Below are positions 44,710 to 53,069 of a DNA stretch of 64,000 nucleotides, piece after piece. Origin of the DNA: Nitrospira tepida (GTDB taxonomy: Bacteria; Nitrospirota; Nitrospiria; Nitrospirales; Nitrospiraceae); the NCBI RefSeq assembly GCF_947241125.1, contig NZ_OX365700.1, positions 3,194,001 through 3,258,000 of the forward strand, read 5' to 3'. The translations under genes were made by a program, and so were the position numbers. The stretch's first letter is position 1, and each line of letters starts with the position of its first letter. Below the pieces are notes generated by a model, which worked only from the letters and a program-made list of their open reading frames with translations, was not told the origin of the DNA and did not search any database.

Positions 44710-44738
44710 AGTGTAGACAACAGGATGCTGAAAGTCAA
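44710..44738 (-). promoter_or_regulatory. Sigma70-type promoter for ffh operon
   Basis: TTGACT (44733-44738) and TACACT (44710-44715) on the minus strand lie 17 nt apart, facing ffh. The IS1380-family element begins 13 bp upstream of the -35 box. Confidence 0.65.
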
Positions 44739-44751
44739 GGCGTCAAAGAGA

Positions 44752-46291
44752 CCCCTATTCTCCGGCTAAGCAGGGCTGAGCGCCAGGATTTTGCTTCGCG
44801 CCAAGGCCAAAAGGGTCTGTTGGACCGCTGCTGTGAGGCGCAAGAGCGTGCGGCGGGCATGATGGATGACTGTGCCGACCGTATTGAACACCAGAAACCG
44901 CAGCCGCTTCGGCCGGGCGTCGGAGAAATCTCCGGGTAGCGCGAGGCGCTTCAACGCGCTGAGCAGGTTATACGTGAGCACGTTGAGCCGGAACCAGGCG
45001 GCATTGGCGCCAAACTTCCCACTGGGCAGGGCCTCTGCCGCCAACTCGTTCTTGAGGACATGATGCACATGCTCCACCGTCCCGGCCTTCTCTCGGTGCC
45101 AGCGGATCAGGGAGCGACCGTCGCCCTCCCGGTTGGTCACGATCGCGAAGTGTTTCGCGGTGCTGCCATCCGCGAACAGCTCGCCTTGGCGGTGTCGCAC
45201 GCGAATCGCCAAGTAGCGCCGCGCGCAAGGCCGACCCTTCCGGTAGTCCTTATCATCGGGGACAGAGGGCACCTCGGCCCACTCGCGGATCATATCCGGC
45301 TCGTCGCGGTCTGGTTGCCAGGCGGTCCCCGGCAGCCGCTCGATCTCGGCCCGCAACGGCGGGCTCATGTCCGCGCTGATTGCGTAGCCGATCCCTCGCG
45401 CCGGCTCCTCGCACCACGCCAGCACCTCCTGTTCATACAGGGCGCTGTCGCCCCGGACGAAGAGCTGCTCCACGCCGGCTGGCAACGCCGCCACGGCCCG
45501 CTCCAGGATGCGCACGTTGCCGCAGCCCGCCGGCACGTTCCCATCCCGGAATTCGTCGTGGACGACCAGGTCCTGCTCGGCCCAGACGACCACGACGGGT
45601 TGATAGCCCGACGTGCCCTCGTACGTCACCGTCGCCGTGCGCTTGTGGGCTTCCAGGATCGTGGCATCCACATCCAGCGTGGCGGTGCGCTGCGGCATCT
45701 GCTGCTGCACCGCGGCGAGGATGCGCCGGTTCGCGGCCCCCACGCCCGCCAAGGGCGCCGACTCCTCGGGCACGGCCGTCTGCTCGCCAGCACGCAGCAA
45801 CGGGAGATCCTCGACATGACACGCCTCCAAGAAGTCGCGCATCGTGGTGGCCGCGGGCAGCTCATAGCCCAGCAGGGCGGCCAGTGCGGCATCGGCGCGC
45901 AGGGTCGTGAGGTCCTGGCAGCGGTCCCCGCCCGCCGCCCACAGCGCGATCAGCGTCTCCACCCACTGCGCCGACGTCACGCCGCGCTGCCGCTGTTTGA
46001 TCCGGACCTGCTCATCGACGACCTGCGCCGCTCCGACGCGGCGAAACAGCTCGATCACCAAGGGCACACCCGCATGCGCGGTGACCAGACGGGGATCAAT
46101 GCGGTCGTCAATCTCGAACGGCAGCCGAGGACTCGCAAACGGCTTCTCAGGCATCAACCTCCTCCTTGGTTGGCGAATCACCCATTGGGTGAATCACCTC
46201 GCAAGGCTGATGCCATGCGGTCGCCTGCTGCTCATGCGTCCAGACCGATTCCGTGTCCATCACGGTTGGGGGCTTAGCCGGAGAATAGGGG
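44752..46291. mobile_element. IS1380-family insertion sequence
   Basis: A 1,540-bp element is bounded by the 20-bp perfect inverted repeats CCCCTATTCTCCGGCTAAGC (44752-44771) and its inverse (46272-46291). The tetranucleotide GAGA lies just outside the left end and again at 46291-46294, consistent with a 4-bp target duplication if the right boundary is 46290. It carries one full-length transposase gene and appears intact. Confidence 0.88.
44766..46154 (-). CDS. IS1380-family transposase
   Basis: This 462-residue DDE transposase has the N-terminal helix-rich region (RFDD-like opening RLPFEIDDRIDPRLVTAHAG), the first Asp in TLDVDATILEAHK, the second in FVRGDSALYEQEV and the Glu region KAGTVEHVHHVLKNELA, followed by a C-terminal FRLNVLTYNLL block typical of the family. 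The ATG at 46154 follows a strong GGAGGAGG site. The frame is intact, so the element may still be mobile. Its stop lies inside the left inverted repeat region. Confidence 0.92.
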   Translation of the reverse strand: MPEKPFASPRLPFEIDDRIDPRLVTAHAGVPLVIELFRRVGAAQVVDEQVRIKQRQRGVTSAQWVETLIALWAAGGDRCQDLTTLRADAALAALLGYELPAATTMRDFLEACHVEDLPLLRAGEQTAVPEESAPLAGVGAANRRILAAVQQQMPQRTATLDVDATILEAHKRTATVTYEGTSGYQPVVVVWAEQDLVVHDEFRDGNVPAGCGNVRILERAVAALPAGVEQLFVRGDSALYEQEVLAWCEEPARGIGYAISADMSPPLRAEIERLPGTAWQPDRDEPDMIREWAEVPSVPDDKDYRKGRPCARRYLAIRVRHRQGELFADGSTAKHFAIVTNREGDGRSLIRWHREKAGTVEHVHHVLKNELAAEALPSGKFGANAAWFRLNVLTYNLLSALKRLALPGDFSDARPKRLRFLVFNTVGTVIHHARRTLLRLTAAVQQTLLALARSKILALSPA

Positions 46292-46572
46292 AGAAATTCC
46301 GTGCATCTTTACCGAGGGTGATAATCAAGAAAACCCGATCGAGCGCCGAACGCCACAGGATCAGGACAGACGATTCTTCTTTGTCAGGGGCACCCGCATC
46401 GCCACCGCTCTAAGAAATCCGGTCGAAGAAATCCGGCGTGGCTATTGACTTGTTGGTACCTTCGTAGGCCATGCTGCTTTATCTTCTTGCTTGCGCGAGA
46501 GGTCCAGGGACGGTCGAAGCAATTACAAGAATAAAGATGAGCAAAGACGAATTCATATGGGGTCTGCGTATG
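46292..46572. other. Relic region left of the RAYT element, with a truncated 5' copy of the 122-aa gene
   Basis: No intact gene is seen. Bases 46486-46557 match the sequence just before and at the start of the 122-aa gene (47609-47688) with a few substitutions and a 9-bp deletion. They include ATGAGCAAAGACGAATTCAT, that is MSKDEFI, after which the frame is cut by the RAYT-bearing unit. The preceding codons, read in another frame, end LKQLQE-stop-like, suggesting the tail of an upstream gene in the original locus. Confidence 0.6.
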
Positions 46573-47582
46573 GGGTCAGGCATGAGTATTGACTTGTTAT
46601 TGTACAAAGACATACGCTCCACGGCATGCCCAGGAAGCCACGCGTGGAGTTTGAGGGGGCGCTCTATCACGTCATTGCCAGGGGCAACCGCCGGGCAGCG
46701 CTCTTTCACGATGATGCCGATTACCAGACCTATCTGGATCGCCTTGAACGGTATCGCCAGCGCGACGGCATGACCCTCTATGCTTACGTTCTTATGGCGA
46801 ATCACGTGCACCTCCTAGTCGAAACCGGCATCGTTCCGCTCTCCCGTACGATGCAGACGCTTCAGTTCACATACAGCCAATATTACAACCGCCGGTATCG
46901 TAAGACCGGCCACCTGTTCCAAGGACGCTACACGGCGATCCTCTGTGACCGGGAAGCCTATCTACTGGAATTGGTTCGCTATCTCCATCTGAATCCGGCC
47001 CGTCTGCGGACGCCCCTGAACCCCTGGTCTTATAAGTGGAGCAGCCACCGCGCCTACCTGGGAGAGTCAGGGACCGTGCAGGTGCAATCGGCCACGGTGC
47101 TCGACCAGTTCCACCGCCAACTGGGGCCGGCCCGGCAGGCATATCTGCAATTTCTCAAAGCCGGGATCAGACAGGGGCATGACGAGCGCTACTATGAGAC
47201 GGTGGACCAGCGGTTTCTTGGAGATGCACGGTTTGTGGCCGAGGTCGGCCGTCGAGCAGGGAAACGCTATCCCGTCACCACCCGACCGCGACGGGTGTCC
47301 TTTGAGCGTCTACTCCACGCCATCGCCGACCTACATGGAGTGATGCCCCACGCCATCTTTGCCCCGGGACGGCGTCGGGCACCGGTCCCAGCACGAGCCA
47401 TGCTGGTGTATCTGGCGCGGGAGTGGGGGGCGGTCAGCACCCAAGAGCTCGGACGACGGCTCCAACGAGACCCATCCATGATCAGCCGGTTGGCCAGTCG
47501 TTATGCGATGCAGCGGGATGACAAGGCGGAAGCCCACCTGAGCAAGGCGTTGAACCAATAAGTCAATACTCATGCCTGACCC
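46573..47582 (+). mobile_element. REP/RAYT-type element, copy 1, with 23-bp inverted repeats
   Basis: GGGTCAGGCATGAGTATTGA at 46573 (23-bp repeat to 46595) is matched by its perfect inverse at 47560-47582. The pair frames a single Y1-type transposase gene, whose TAA stop lies at the edge of the right repeat. Confidence 0.8.
46626..47561 (+). CDS. REP-associated tyrosine transposase (RAYT, Y1_Tnp), copy 1
   Basis: This 311-residue protein has the IS200-like Y1 domain: GALYHVIARGNRR near 11-23, the HUH metal motif in MANHVHLLVE (His60, His62), and the FTYSQYYNRRYRKTGHLFQGR region near 81-101 with the candidate nucleophile Tyr. The C-terminal 85 residues (SFERLLHAIADLHG to SMISRLASRY) resemble a DnaA-like helix-turn-helix. 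RAYTs act on flanking REP-type hairpins by single-strand cleavage. The protein is identical to copy 2 at 48441. Confidence 0.92.
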   Translation: MPRKPRVEFEGALYHVIARGNRRAALFHDDADYQTYLDRLERYRQRDGMTLYAYVLMANHVHLLVETGIVPLSRTMQTLQFTYSQYYNRRYRKTGHLFQGRYTAILCDREAYLLELVRYLHLNPARLRTPLNPWSYKWSSHRAYLGESGTVQVQSATVLDQFHRQLGPARQAYLQFLKAGIRQGHDERYYETVDQRFLGDARFVAEVGRRAGKRYPVTTRPRRVSFERLLHAIADLHGVMPHAIFAPGRRRAPVPARAMLVYLAREWGAVSTQELGRRLQRDPSMISRLASRYAMQRDDKAEAHLSKALNQ

Positions 47583-47666
47583 TTTTGCTCTGACTTTTGC
47601 TCTCCTTTTGCTTGCGCGAGAGGACCAGGGGCGGTTGAAGCAATTGCAAGAATTACAAGAATAAAG

Positions 47667-48035
47667 ATGAGCAAAGACGAATTCATAGATTGGATGTTGT
47701 ACATCATGGATAGGAGTCCAGCTCCGGATTCAGGAGAACGAACGTACGACTATCTCAAAGAACACACCGCGAGGCTTCTTGATCACGAGCCCGAGGAACG
47801 CGGGGTAGCCCTTGAAGCGCTACGCTCGTGGTTGGCGATCCGAAGAGCCCCTGAGAGCATGGTCGCAGCTATGTTAGCTGCAGATCTCAAGTTGATCGAG
47901 TTGCGCGAGGACCTCCATCGACTTCTTGAGGATATTGAGGCGGGACGATCAAACTTCAATCCTCGAATGAAGGCTTATTATGCCGAGAGGGCGCATAACT
48001 ACTTGACAGCGTTGTACAACATCCCGCCTGAATGA
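47667..48035 (+). CDS. Hypothetical 122-aa protein, copy 1
   Basis: I do not recognise this family. The 122-residue acidic, helical protein begins MSKDEFIDWMLYIMD and contains LDHEPEERGVALEALRSWLA and DLKLIELREDLHRLL; no signal peptide, membrane helix or metal motif is seen. It is preceded by a short stop-terminated tail of another frame (RLKQLQELQE) ending just before its ATG, as if it were the second gene of a lost operon. The composition is lower in GC than nearby genes. Copy 2 at 49482 is identical. Confidence 0.65.
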   Translation: MSKDEFIDWMLYIMDRSPAPDSGERTYDYLKEHTARLLDHEPEERGVALEALRSWLAIRRAPESMVAAMLAADLKLIELREDLHRLLEDIEAGRSNFNPRMKAYYAERAHNYLTALYNIPPE

Positions 48036-48099
48036 GCAGCTTGTGCAAGATAACTCTAGGCACAGAACTACTCTGGAATTGTAAATCTTTCGATATGGA

Positions 48100-48300
48100 A
48101 TCAGTCCCGAGCAAGCCCCCACCTGAAATCAAACCCCGTTCGCGCAACTTCTTCCGAATCAACTCCGCGACCCGCCGATGACCTTCGGGTGAAAAGTGCA
48201 TCGGATCGTTGAGGAGATAGAGTCTGGTCGAGGCTCCTTCCAGGCAATCCAGCACCTGCCAGCGCCTGCCGGAAATCAGCCGGATTTGTTGACAGGCTCA
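48100..48300 (-). pseudogene. C-terminal fragment of an SGNH/GDSL-type hydrolase, copy 1
   Basis: The minus-strand frame reads VLDCLEGASTRLYLLNDPMH then FSPEGHRRVAELIRKKL, matching block V of SGNH hydrolases (the DxxH of the catalytic pair). The N-terminal Ser, Gly and Asn blocks are absent, so it is a remnant. It overlaps, on the opposite strand, a second fragment read into the DUF4321 gene. Confidence 0.6.
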
Positions 48301-48387
48301 AGGGCTTCGGTTATCGTGCGGCCATTCTTCCCGACTACGCTTTTCCCCTCAGCATCCGAGAACGCGCGAGCCTGGGGTCTGCGTATG

Positions 48388-49397
48388 GGGTCAGGCATGA
48401 GTATTGACTTGTTATTGTACAAAGACATACGCTCCACGGCATGCCCAGGAAGCCACGCGTGGAGTTTGAGGGGGCGCTCTATCACGTCATTGCCAGGGGC
48501 AACCGCCGGGCAGCGCTCTTTCACGATGATGCCGATTACCAGACCTATCTGGATCGCCTTGAACGGTATCGCCAGCGCGACGGCATGACCCTCTATGCTT
48601 ACGTTCTTATGGCGAATCACGTGCACCTCCTAGTCGAAACCGGCATCGTTCCGCTCTCCCGTACGATGCAGACGCTTCAGTTCACATACAGCCAATATTA
48701 CAACCGCCGGTATCGTAAGACCGGCCACCTGTTCCAAGGACGCTACACGGCGATCCTCTGTGACCGGGAAGCCTATCTACTGGAATTGGTTCGCTATCTC
48801 CATCTGAATCCGGCCCGTCTGCGGACGCCCCTGAACCCCTGGTCTTATAAGTGGAGCAGCCACCGCGCCTACCTGGGAGAGTCAGGGACCGTGCAGGTGC
48901 AATCGGCCACGGTGCTCGACCAGTTCCACCGCCAACTGGGGCCGGCCCGGCAGGCATATCTGCAATTTCTCAAAGCCGGGATCAGACAGGGGCATGACGA
49001 GCGCTACTATGAGACGGTGGACCAGCGGTTTCTTGGAGATGCACGGTTTGTGGCCGAGGTCGGCCGTCGAGCAGGGAAACGCTATCCCGTCACCACCCGA
49101 CCGCGACGGGTGTCCTTTGAGCGTCTACTCCACGCCATCGCCGACCTACATGGAGTGATGCCCCACGCCATCTTTGCCCCGGGACGGCGTCGGGCACCGG
49201 TCCCAGCACGAGCCATGCTGGTGTATCTGGCGCGGGAGTGGGGGGCGGTCAGCACCCAAGAGCTCGGACGACGGCTCCAACGAGACCCATCCATGATCAG
49301 CCGGTTGGCCAGTCGTTATGCGATGCAGCGGGATGACAAGGCGGAAGCCCACCTGAGCAAGGCGTTGAACCAATAAGTCAATACTCATGCCTGACCC
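48388..49397 (+). mobile_element. REP/RAYT-type element, copy 2
   Basis: Same 23-bp inverted repeats (48388-48410 and 49375-49397) and single transposase gene as copy 1, displaced by 1,815 bp. Confidence 0.8.
48441..49376 (+). CDS. REP-associated tyrosine transposase (RAYT, Y1_Tnp), copy 2
   Basis: The 311-residue protein is identical to copy 1 at 46626: HUH motif in NHVHLLVE, Tyr-rich YSQYYNRRY region and C-terminal DnaA-like helix-turn-helix. Identity at the DNA level suggests a recent duplication. Confidence 0.92.
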   Translation: MPRKPRVEFEGALYHVIARGNRRAALFHDDADYQTYLDRLERYRQRDGMTLYAYVLMANHVHLLVETGIVPLSRTMQTLQFTYSQYYNRRYRKTGHLFQGRYTAILCDREAYLLELVRYLHLNPARLRTPLNPWSYKWSSHRAYLGESGTVQVQSATVLDQFHRQLGPARQAYLQFLKAGIRQGHDERYYETVDQRFLGDARFVAEVGRRAGKRYPVTTRPRRVSFERLLHAIADLHGVMPHAIFAPGRRRAPVPARAMLVYLAREWGAVSTQELGRRLQRDPSMISRLASRYAMQRDDKAEAHLSKALNQ

Positions 49398-49481
49398 TTT
49401 TGCTCTGACTTTTGCTCTCCTTTTGCTTGCGCGAGAGGACCAGGGGCGGTTGAAGCAATTGCAAGAATTACAAGAATAAAG

Positions 49482-49850
49482 ATGAGCAAAGACGAATTCA
49501 TAGATTGGATGTTGTACATCATGGATAGGAGTCCAGCTCCGGATTCAGGAGAACGAACGTACGACTATCTCAAAGAACACACCGCGAGGCTTCTTGATCA
49601 CGAGCCCGAGGAACGCGGGGTAGCCCTTGAAGCGCTACGCTCGTGGTTGGCGATCCGAAGAGCCCCTGAGAGCATGGTCGCAGCTATGTTAGCTGCAGAT
49701 CTCAAGTTGATCGAGTTGCGCGAGGACCTCCATCGACTTCTTGAGGATATTGAGGCGGGACGATCAAACTTCAATCCTCGAATGAAGGCTTATTATGCCG
49801 AGAGGGCGCATAACTACTTGACAGCGTTGTACAACATCCCGCCTGAATGA
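49482..49850 (+). CDS. Hypothetical 122-aa protein, copy 2
   Basis: Identical to the unrecognised 122-residue protein at 47667. It is an acidic, helix-rich cytosolic protein without a known motif. It lies between the RAYT copy 2 and the SGNH fragment. Confidence 0.65.
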   Translation: MSKDEFIDWMLYIMDRSPAPDSGERTYDYLKEHTARLLDHEPEERGVALEALRSWLAIRRAPESMVAAMLAADLKLIELREDLHRLLEDIEAGRSNFNPRMKAYYAERAHNYLTALYNIPPE

Positions 49851-49914
49851 GCAGCTTGTGCAAGATAACTCTAGGCACAGAACTACTCTGGAATTGTAAA
49901 TCTTTCGATATGGA

Positions 49915-50115
49915 ATCAGTCCCGAGCAAGCCCCCACCTGAAATCAAACCCCGTTCGCGCAACTTCTTCCGAATCAACTCCGCGACCCGCCGATGACCTT
50001 CGGGTGAAAAGTGCATCGGATCGTTGAGGAGATAGAGTCTGGTCGAGGCTCCTTCCAGGCAATCCAGCACCTGCCAGCGCCTGCCGGAAATCAGCCGGAT
50101 TTGTTGACAGGCTCA
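49915..50115 (-). pseudogene. C-terminal fragment of an SGNH/GDSL-type hydrolase, copy 2
   Basis: Same remnant as at 48100-48300 (LLNDPMHFSPEGHRRVAELI, DxxH block), shifted by 1,815 bp. Confidence 0.6.
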
Positions 50116-50192
50116 AGGGCTTCGGTTATCGTGCGGCCATTCTTCCCGACTACGCTTTTCCCCTCAGCATCCGAGAACGCGCGAGCCTGTGA
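50028..50192 (+). pseudogene. C-terminal fragment of an unknown gene ending at the DUF4321 start
   Basis: An open plus-strand frame from about 50028 ends RLKGFGYRAAILPDYAFPL, SIRERASL and TGA at 50190-50192, which is directly followed by the ATG of the DUF4321 gene (TGAATG). The coupling and the protein-like sequence suggest the tail of a real gene whose 5' part was lost to the rearrangement. In copy 1 the matching frame runs on into copy 2 instead. The family is not recognised. Confidence 0.45.
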
Positions 50193-50453
50193 ATGAGGAA
50201 ATCGGCCTGGTTACTGTTGGTCTTCATGCTGGTCGGCGGGCTGCTCGGCGGCGTGATGGGCGAAATCCTCCGGGTCATTGCCCCACATGGGACGATTCAA
50301 AGCATCTTCGCCACAAGCCTGACGCCGGGCATCAATCCCCCGCTGACCCTTGATCTCGTCCTCCTCAAAATCACCTTCGGCCTGTCCGTGAAGATGAACC
50401 TGCTTTCCTTCCTCGGCATCATCCTGGGCATGTACCTGTATAAACAAGTTTAG
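50193..50453 (+). CDS. DUF4321 family small membrane protein
   Basis: This 86-residue protein has an N-terminal helix (WLLLVFMLVGGLLGGVMGEI, about 5-24) and a C-terminal helix (MNLLSFLGIILGMYLY, about 68-83), with the LDLVLLKITFGLSVKMN segment typical of DUF4321. The function is unknown. Its ATG follows immediately after the stop of a truncated upstream frame, so it was probably translated by coupling before the rearrangement. It converges with uvrB with 23 bp between. Confidence 0.75.
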   Translation: MRKSAWLLLVFMLVGGLLGGVMGEILRVIAPHGTIQSIFATSLTPGINPPLTLDLVLLKITFGLSVKMNLLSFLGIILGMYLYKQV

Positions 50454-50476
50454 GACAACGCGCACCTGCTGGGCGC

Positions 50477-52474
50477 TCACGTCTGGACTTCCAGTGCCTT
50501 CAACCTCAACAGCCTGATGCGATCGCGGAGCGCCGCCGCCCGCTCGAACTCCAATTGCTTGGCCGCCGCCTTCATCTCGCCTTCCAATCGTTGAATCAGT
50601 TCCTCCACCGTCCCGATCTTGCCATAGCCGGTCGCCGGCTCGGCCACCAGCTCAAGCTGCACATAATCGGCCTCGGCCGTTCGGTATTCCAGTTCCGGCA
50701 CCAGCTTTTTGACCGTTTCGGGCGTGATCCCATGGGCCTGGTTGTATTCCTCCTGGATGCGTCGCCGCCTCGCCGTCTCCTCGATCGCGAGACGCATGGA
50801 CTCCGTCACCCCCTCGCCATAGAGAATCACCCGGCCCTCCACATTCCGGGCTGCGCGTCCCGCCGTTTGAATCAGCGACCGGTGCGACCGGAGATAGCCC
50901 TCTTTGTCCGCATCCAGGATCGCCACCAGACTGACCTCGGGGAGATCCAACCCTTCCCGGAGCAGATTGATCCCGACCAGGACGTCGAATACCCCGAGCC
51001 GCAGATCTCGGATGATTTCGGCCCGCTCCAACGTCTTGATGTCGGAATGCAGGTACCGCACCTTCACCCCCAGCTCGTGGTAGTACTCGGTCAGGTCCTC
51101 GGCCATCCGCTTGGTCAGGGTCGTGACCAACACCCGGTTGCCCTTCGCCGCCTCTTTTCTCACCTCGGCAAGCAAGTCATCGACCTGACCTTTGGCAGGC
51201 CGCACCTCCATGACCGGGTCCGTCAGGCCGGTCGGCCTGATGATCTGCTCCACCACCTGCCCCTCCGCATGTTTGAGTTCGTACGGGCCGGGCGTCGCCG
51301 ATACGTACACGACCTGGTTGATGAACCGTTCGAACTCCGGGAACTTGAGCGGCCGGTTGTCCACTGCCGAGGGCAGGCGGAAGCCATACTCCACCAGCGT
51401 CTTCTTCCGGGAATAGTCCCCCTCATACATCCCCTGCACCTGCGGCACCGTCACGTGCGACTCGTCCACGACCAACAGGAAGTCTTTCGGAAAATAATCC
51501 AACAGGGTCGGAGGCGGCTCGCCGGGCATGCGCCCGCTGAGGTGTCGCGAATAGTTCTCGATCCCGTGGCAATAGCCCATGGCCCGGATCATTTCGAGGT
51601 CGAACTTGGTCCGTTGCTCGATGCGCTGCGCCTCCAGCAGCTTGCCCTCTTTCTTGAAGGCGGCGATGCGCGCGTCCAACTCTTCCTCGATCCCGGTGAT
51701 CGCCCGCTCATAACGATCCGGCGCGATCAAGTAGTGGGTGTTGGGATAGATCGGCACCTTCGGCAGCCGCGCGAGCGACTTCCCTGTCAGCGGATCGATC
51801 TGATGGATGGCGTCCACCGTATCGCCGAACAGTTCGATGCGGACGGAGATCGCATCGGAGGAGGCGGGAAAGATCTCGACGACGTCTCCTCTCGCCCGGA
51901 ACGTGCCGCGATGGAAATCCATGTCGTTCCGCTGGTACTGAATTTCCACCAGCTTCGAAAGGATTTTTTCCCGTCGGATCTCCATCCCCTCCTCCAGATA
52001 GAGCAACATGCCGTGGTAGACCTCCGGCGAGCCGAGGCCGTAAATGCAGGAGACGGAGGAGACGATCAGCACATCGTTGCGCTGCAACAGCGAGGTGGTC
52101 GCAGCATGGCGCATCTGGTCGATCGCGTCGTTGATTGACGCGTCCTTGGCGATGTAGGTGTCGGTCTGGGGGATATAGGCTTCCGGCTGGTAGTAATCAT
52201 AGTAGCTGACGAAATACTCGACGGCATTGTGGGGCAAGAACTGCTTGAACTCCTGATAGAGCTGGGCCGCGAGCGTCTTGTTGTGGACCAGCACCAGCGT
52301 GGGCTTCTGCACCCGCGCGACCAGGTTGGCGATCGTAAAGGTCTTGCCGGAGCCGGTGACACCGAGCAAGACTTGGTGCTTGGTCTTCTTCTCGATGCCG
52401 GCGACGAGTTTCTCGATCGCCTGGCCTTGGTCCCCGCAGGGATGAAAGGGCGCTTCCAGTTTGAAGGGCGGCAT
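50477..52474 (-). CDS. uvrB: UvrABC system protein B
   Basis: UvrB verifies DNA damage and recruits UvrC in nucleotide excision repair. The 665-residue helicase-fold protein has Walker A GVTGSGKT (38-45), the beta-hairpin region [18 protein letters not shown] (91-108), ESHVTVPQV, helicase motifs GRAARN and [12 protein letters not shown], and a C-terminal UVR domain (about 625-660) that contacts UvrC. The length is normal. Confidence 0.97.
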   Translation of the reverse strand: MPPFKLEAPFHPCGDQGQAIEKLVAGIEKKTKHQVLLGVTGSGKTFTIANLVARVQKPTLVLVHNKTLAAQLYQEFKQFLPHNAVEYFVSYYDYYQPEAYIPQTDTYIAKDASINDAIDQMRHAATTSLLQRNDVLIVSSVSCIYGLGSPEVYHGMLLYLEEGMEIRREKILSKLVEIQYQRNDMDFHRGTFRARGDVVEIFPASSDAISVRIELFGDTVDAIHQIDPLTGKSLARLPKVPIYPNTHYLIAPDRYERAITGIEEELDARIAAFKKEGKLLEAQRIEQRTKFDLEMIRAMGYCHGIENYSRHLSGRMPGEPPPTLLDYFPKDFLLVVDESHVTVPQVQGMYEGDYSRKKTLVEYGFRLPSAVDNRPLKFPEFERFINQVVYVSATPGPYELKHAEGQVVEQIIRPTGLTDPVMEVRPAKGQVDDLLAEVRKEAAKGNRVLVTTLTKRMAEDLTEYYHELGVKVRYLHSDIKTLERAEIIRDLRLGVFDVLVGINLLREGLDLPEVSLVAILDADKEGYLRSHRSLIQTAGRAARNVEGRVILYGEGVTESMRLAIEETARRRRIQEEYNQAHGITPETVKKLVPELEYRTAEADYVQLELVAEPATGYGKIGTVEELIQRLEGEMKAAAKQLEFERAAALRDRIRLLRLKALEVQT

Positions 52475-52488
52475 GGCTTTCAGCGCTG

Positions 52489-52519
52489 ATCATACCAGCG
52501 CCTGTCCGGAAGAGTCCAA
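52489..52519 (-). promoter_or_regulatory. Candidate promoter for uvrB
   Basis: TATGAT (52489-52494) with TTGGAC (52514-52519) upstream on the minus strand; the 19-nt spacer is longer than ideal and the predicted leader is under 10 nt. No LexA-type box was recognised. Confidence 0.35.
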
Positions 52520-52579
52520 GGCGGCGCTGCCTGCTGTGCACGAGCGCCACTGATAGAGCACCTCGTGCCTCCCTGCGCC

Positions 52580-52608
52580 TTGTACAGCCAGGAGGGACTT
52601 GCTATGCT
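52580..52608 (+). promoter_or_regulatory. Sigma70-type promoter for the H1-like gene
   Basis: TTGTAC (52580-52585) and TATGCT (52603-52608) are 17 nt apart, followed by a leader of about 50 nt that contains the inverted words GTTAGTAAGG and GTGTTAACG and an AAAGGAG ribosome site. Confidence 0.5.
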
Positions 52609-52667
52609 GCGATCGAACCCTGTGTTAGTAAGGGTGTTAACGCCACCTACGTGAGAAAGGAGCATCC

Positions 52668-52958
52668 ATGGCTGTCGCAAAGAAGGTTGCACGGGCTCGA
52701 AAACAAGTCTCCCGCTCCGCTGCCGCGGCCAAGCGCGCCGTGACGACGAAGGTCGCGCGCGTGACAAAAAAACAGGCGAAGAAAGCTTCTCGGGTCATGA
52801 CCCGCGCCAAGAAAGCGGCGTCGGGCGTCAGCGGCAAGACCAGGAAGACCGCCCGCAAGACCGGCGCCGCCGTCGGCAAGGTGCTGGGCCGCACCATCGG
52901 CACGATGGAGAAGATGGTGAACAGTGTGGTCTCGACGGCCAAATCGACCTTGCGTTGA
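52668..52958 (+). CDS. Histone H1-like Lys/Ala-rich DNA-binding protein
   Basis: This 96-residue protein is very basic. Residues 1-66 are mostly Lys, Ala, Arg, Val, Ser and Thr in KKxAxxA-like spacing (AKKVARARKQVSRSAAAAKR), as in bacterial H1-like proteins and AlgP tails. The C-terminal GKVLGRTIGTMEKMVNSVV part is less basic. Non-specific DNA binding and a nucleoid role are inferred. A strong AAAGGAG site lies 6 nt upstream of the ATG. It has its own promoter and no operon partners. Confidence 0.75.
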   Translation: MAVAKKVARARKQVSRSAAAAKRAVTTKVARVTKKQAKKASRVMTRAKKAASGVSGKTRKTARKTGAAVGKVLGRTIGTMEKMVNSVVSTAKSTLR

Positions 52959-53069
52959 TCGTTAACCTCGAGCCTTTCTTACGGCTCCGCCATCGTCCGC
53001 CAAGCGGGATCTCGCAATACGTGAATCCATCGGTATAGAATCGCAGGGCCGCGAACGGGATCTCGCTCC

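Larger units (their letters stand above)
46560..48374. repeat. Tandem duplication, copy 1 (1,815 bp)
   Basis: The sequence 46560-48374 is repeated at 48375-50189 with no difference seen in the stretches compared, including identical protein translations and an exact offset of 1,815 bp. The two-base TG at the junction is shared. The unit holds the RAYT transposase, the 122-aa gene and two gene fragments. Confidence 0.92.
48375..50189. repeat. Tandem duplication, copy 2 (1,815 bp)
   Basis: Second unit of the exact tandem duplication. Its right edge (AACGCGCGAGCCTG) runs into TGAATGAGG and the DUF4321 gene, the native right flank, whereas copy 1's right edge runs into copy 2. Confidence 0.92.

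Noticed and set aside
46471-46773. 100-residue frame beginning before the RAYT
   Set aside because: It fuses relic sequence to the RAYT's inverted repeat and overlaps the RAYT gene in another frame; it is a product of the insertion, not a gene.
50555-52138. 527-residue plus-strand frame
   Set aside because: Antisense to uvrB, which matches its family along the full length.
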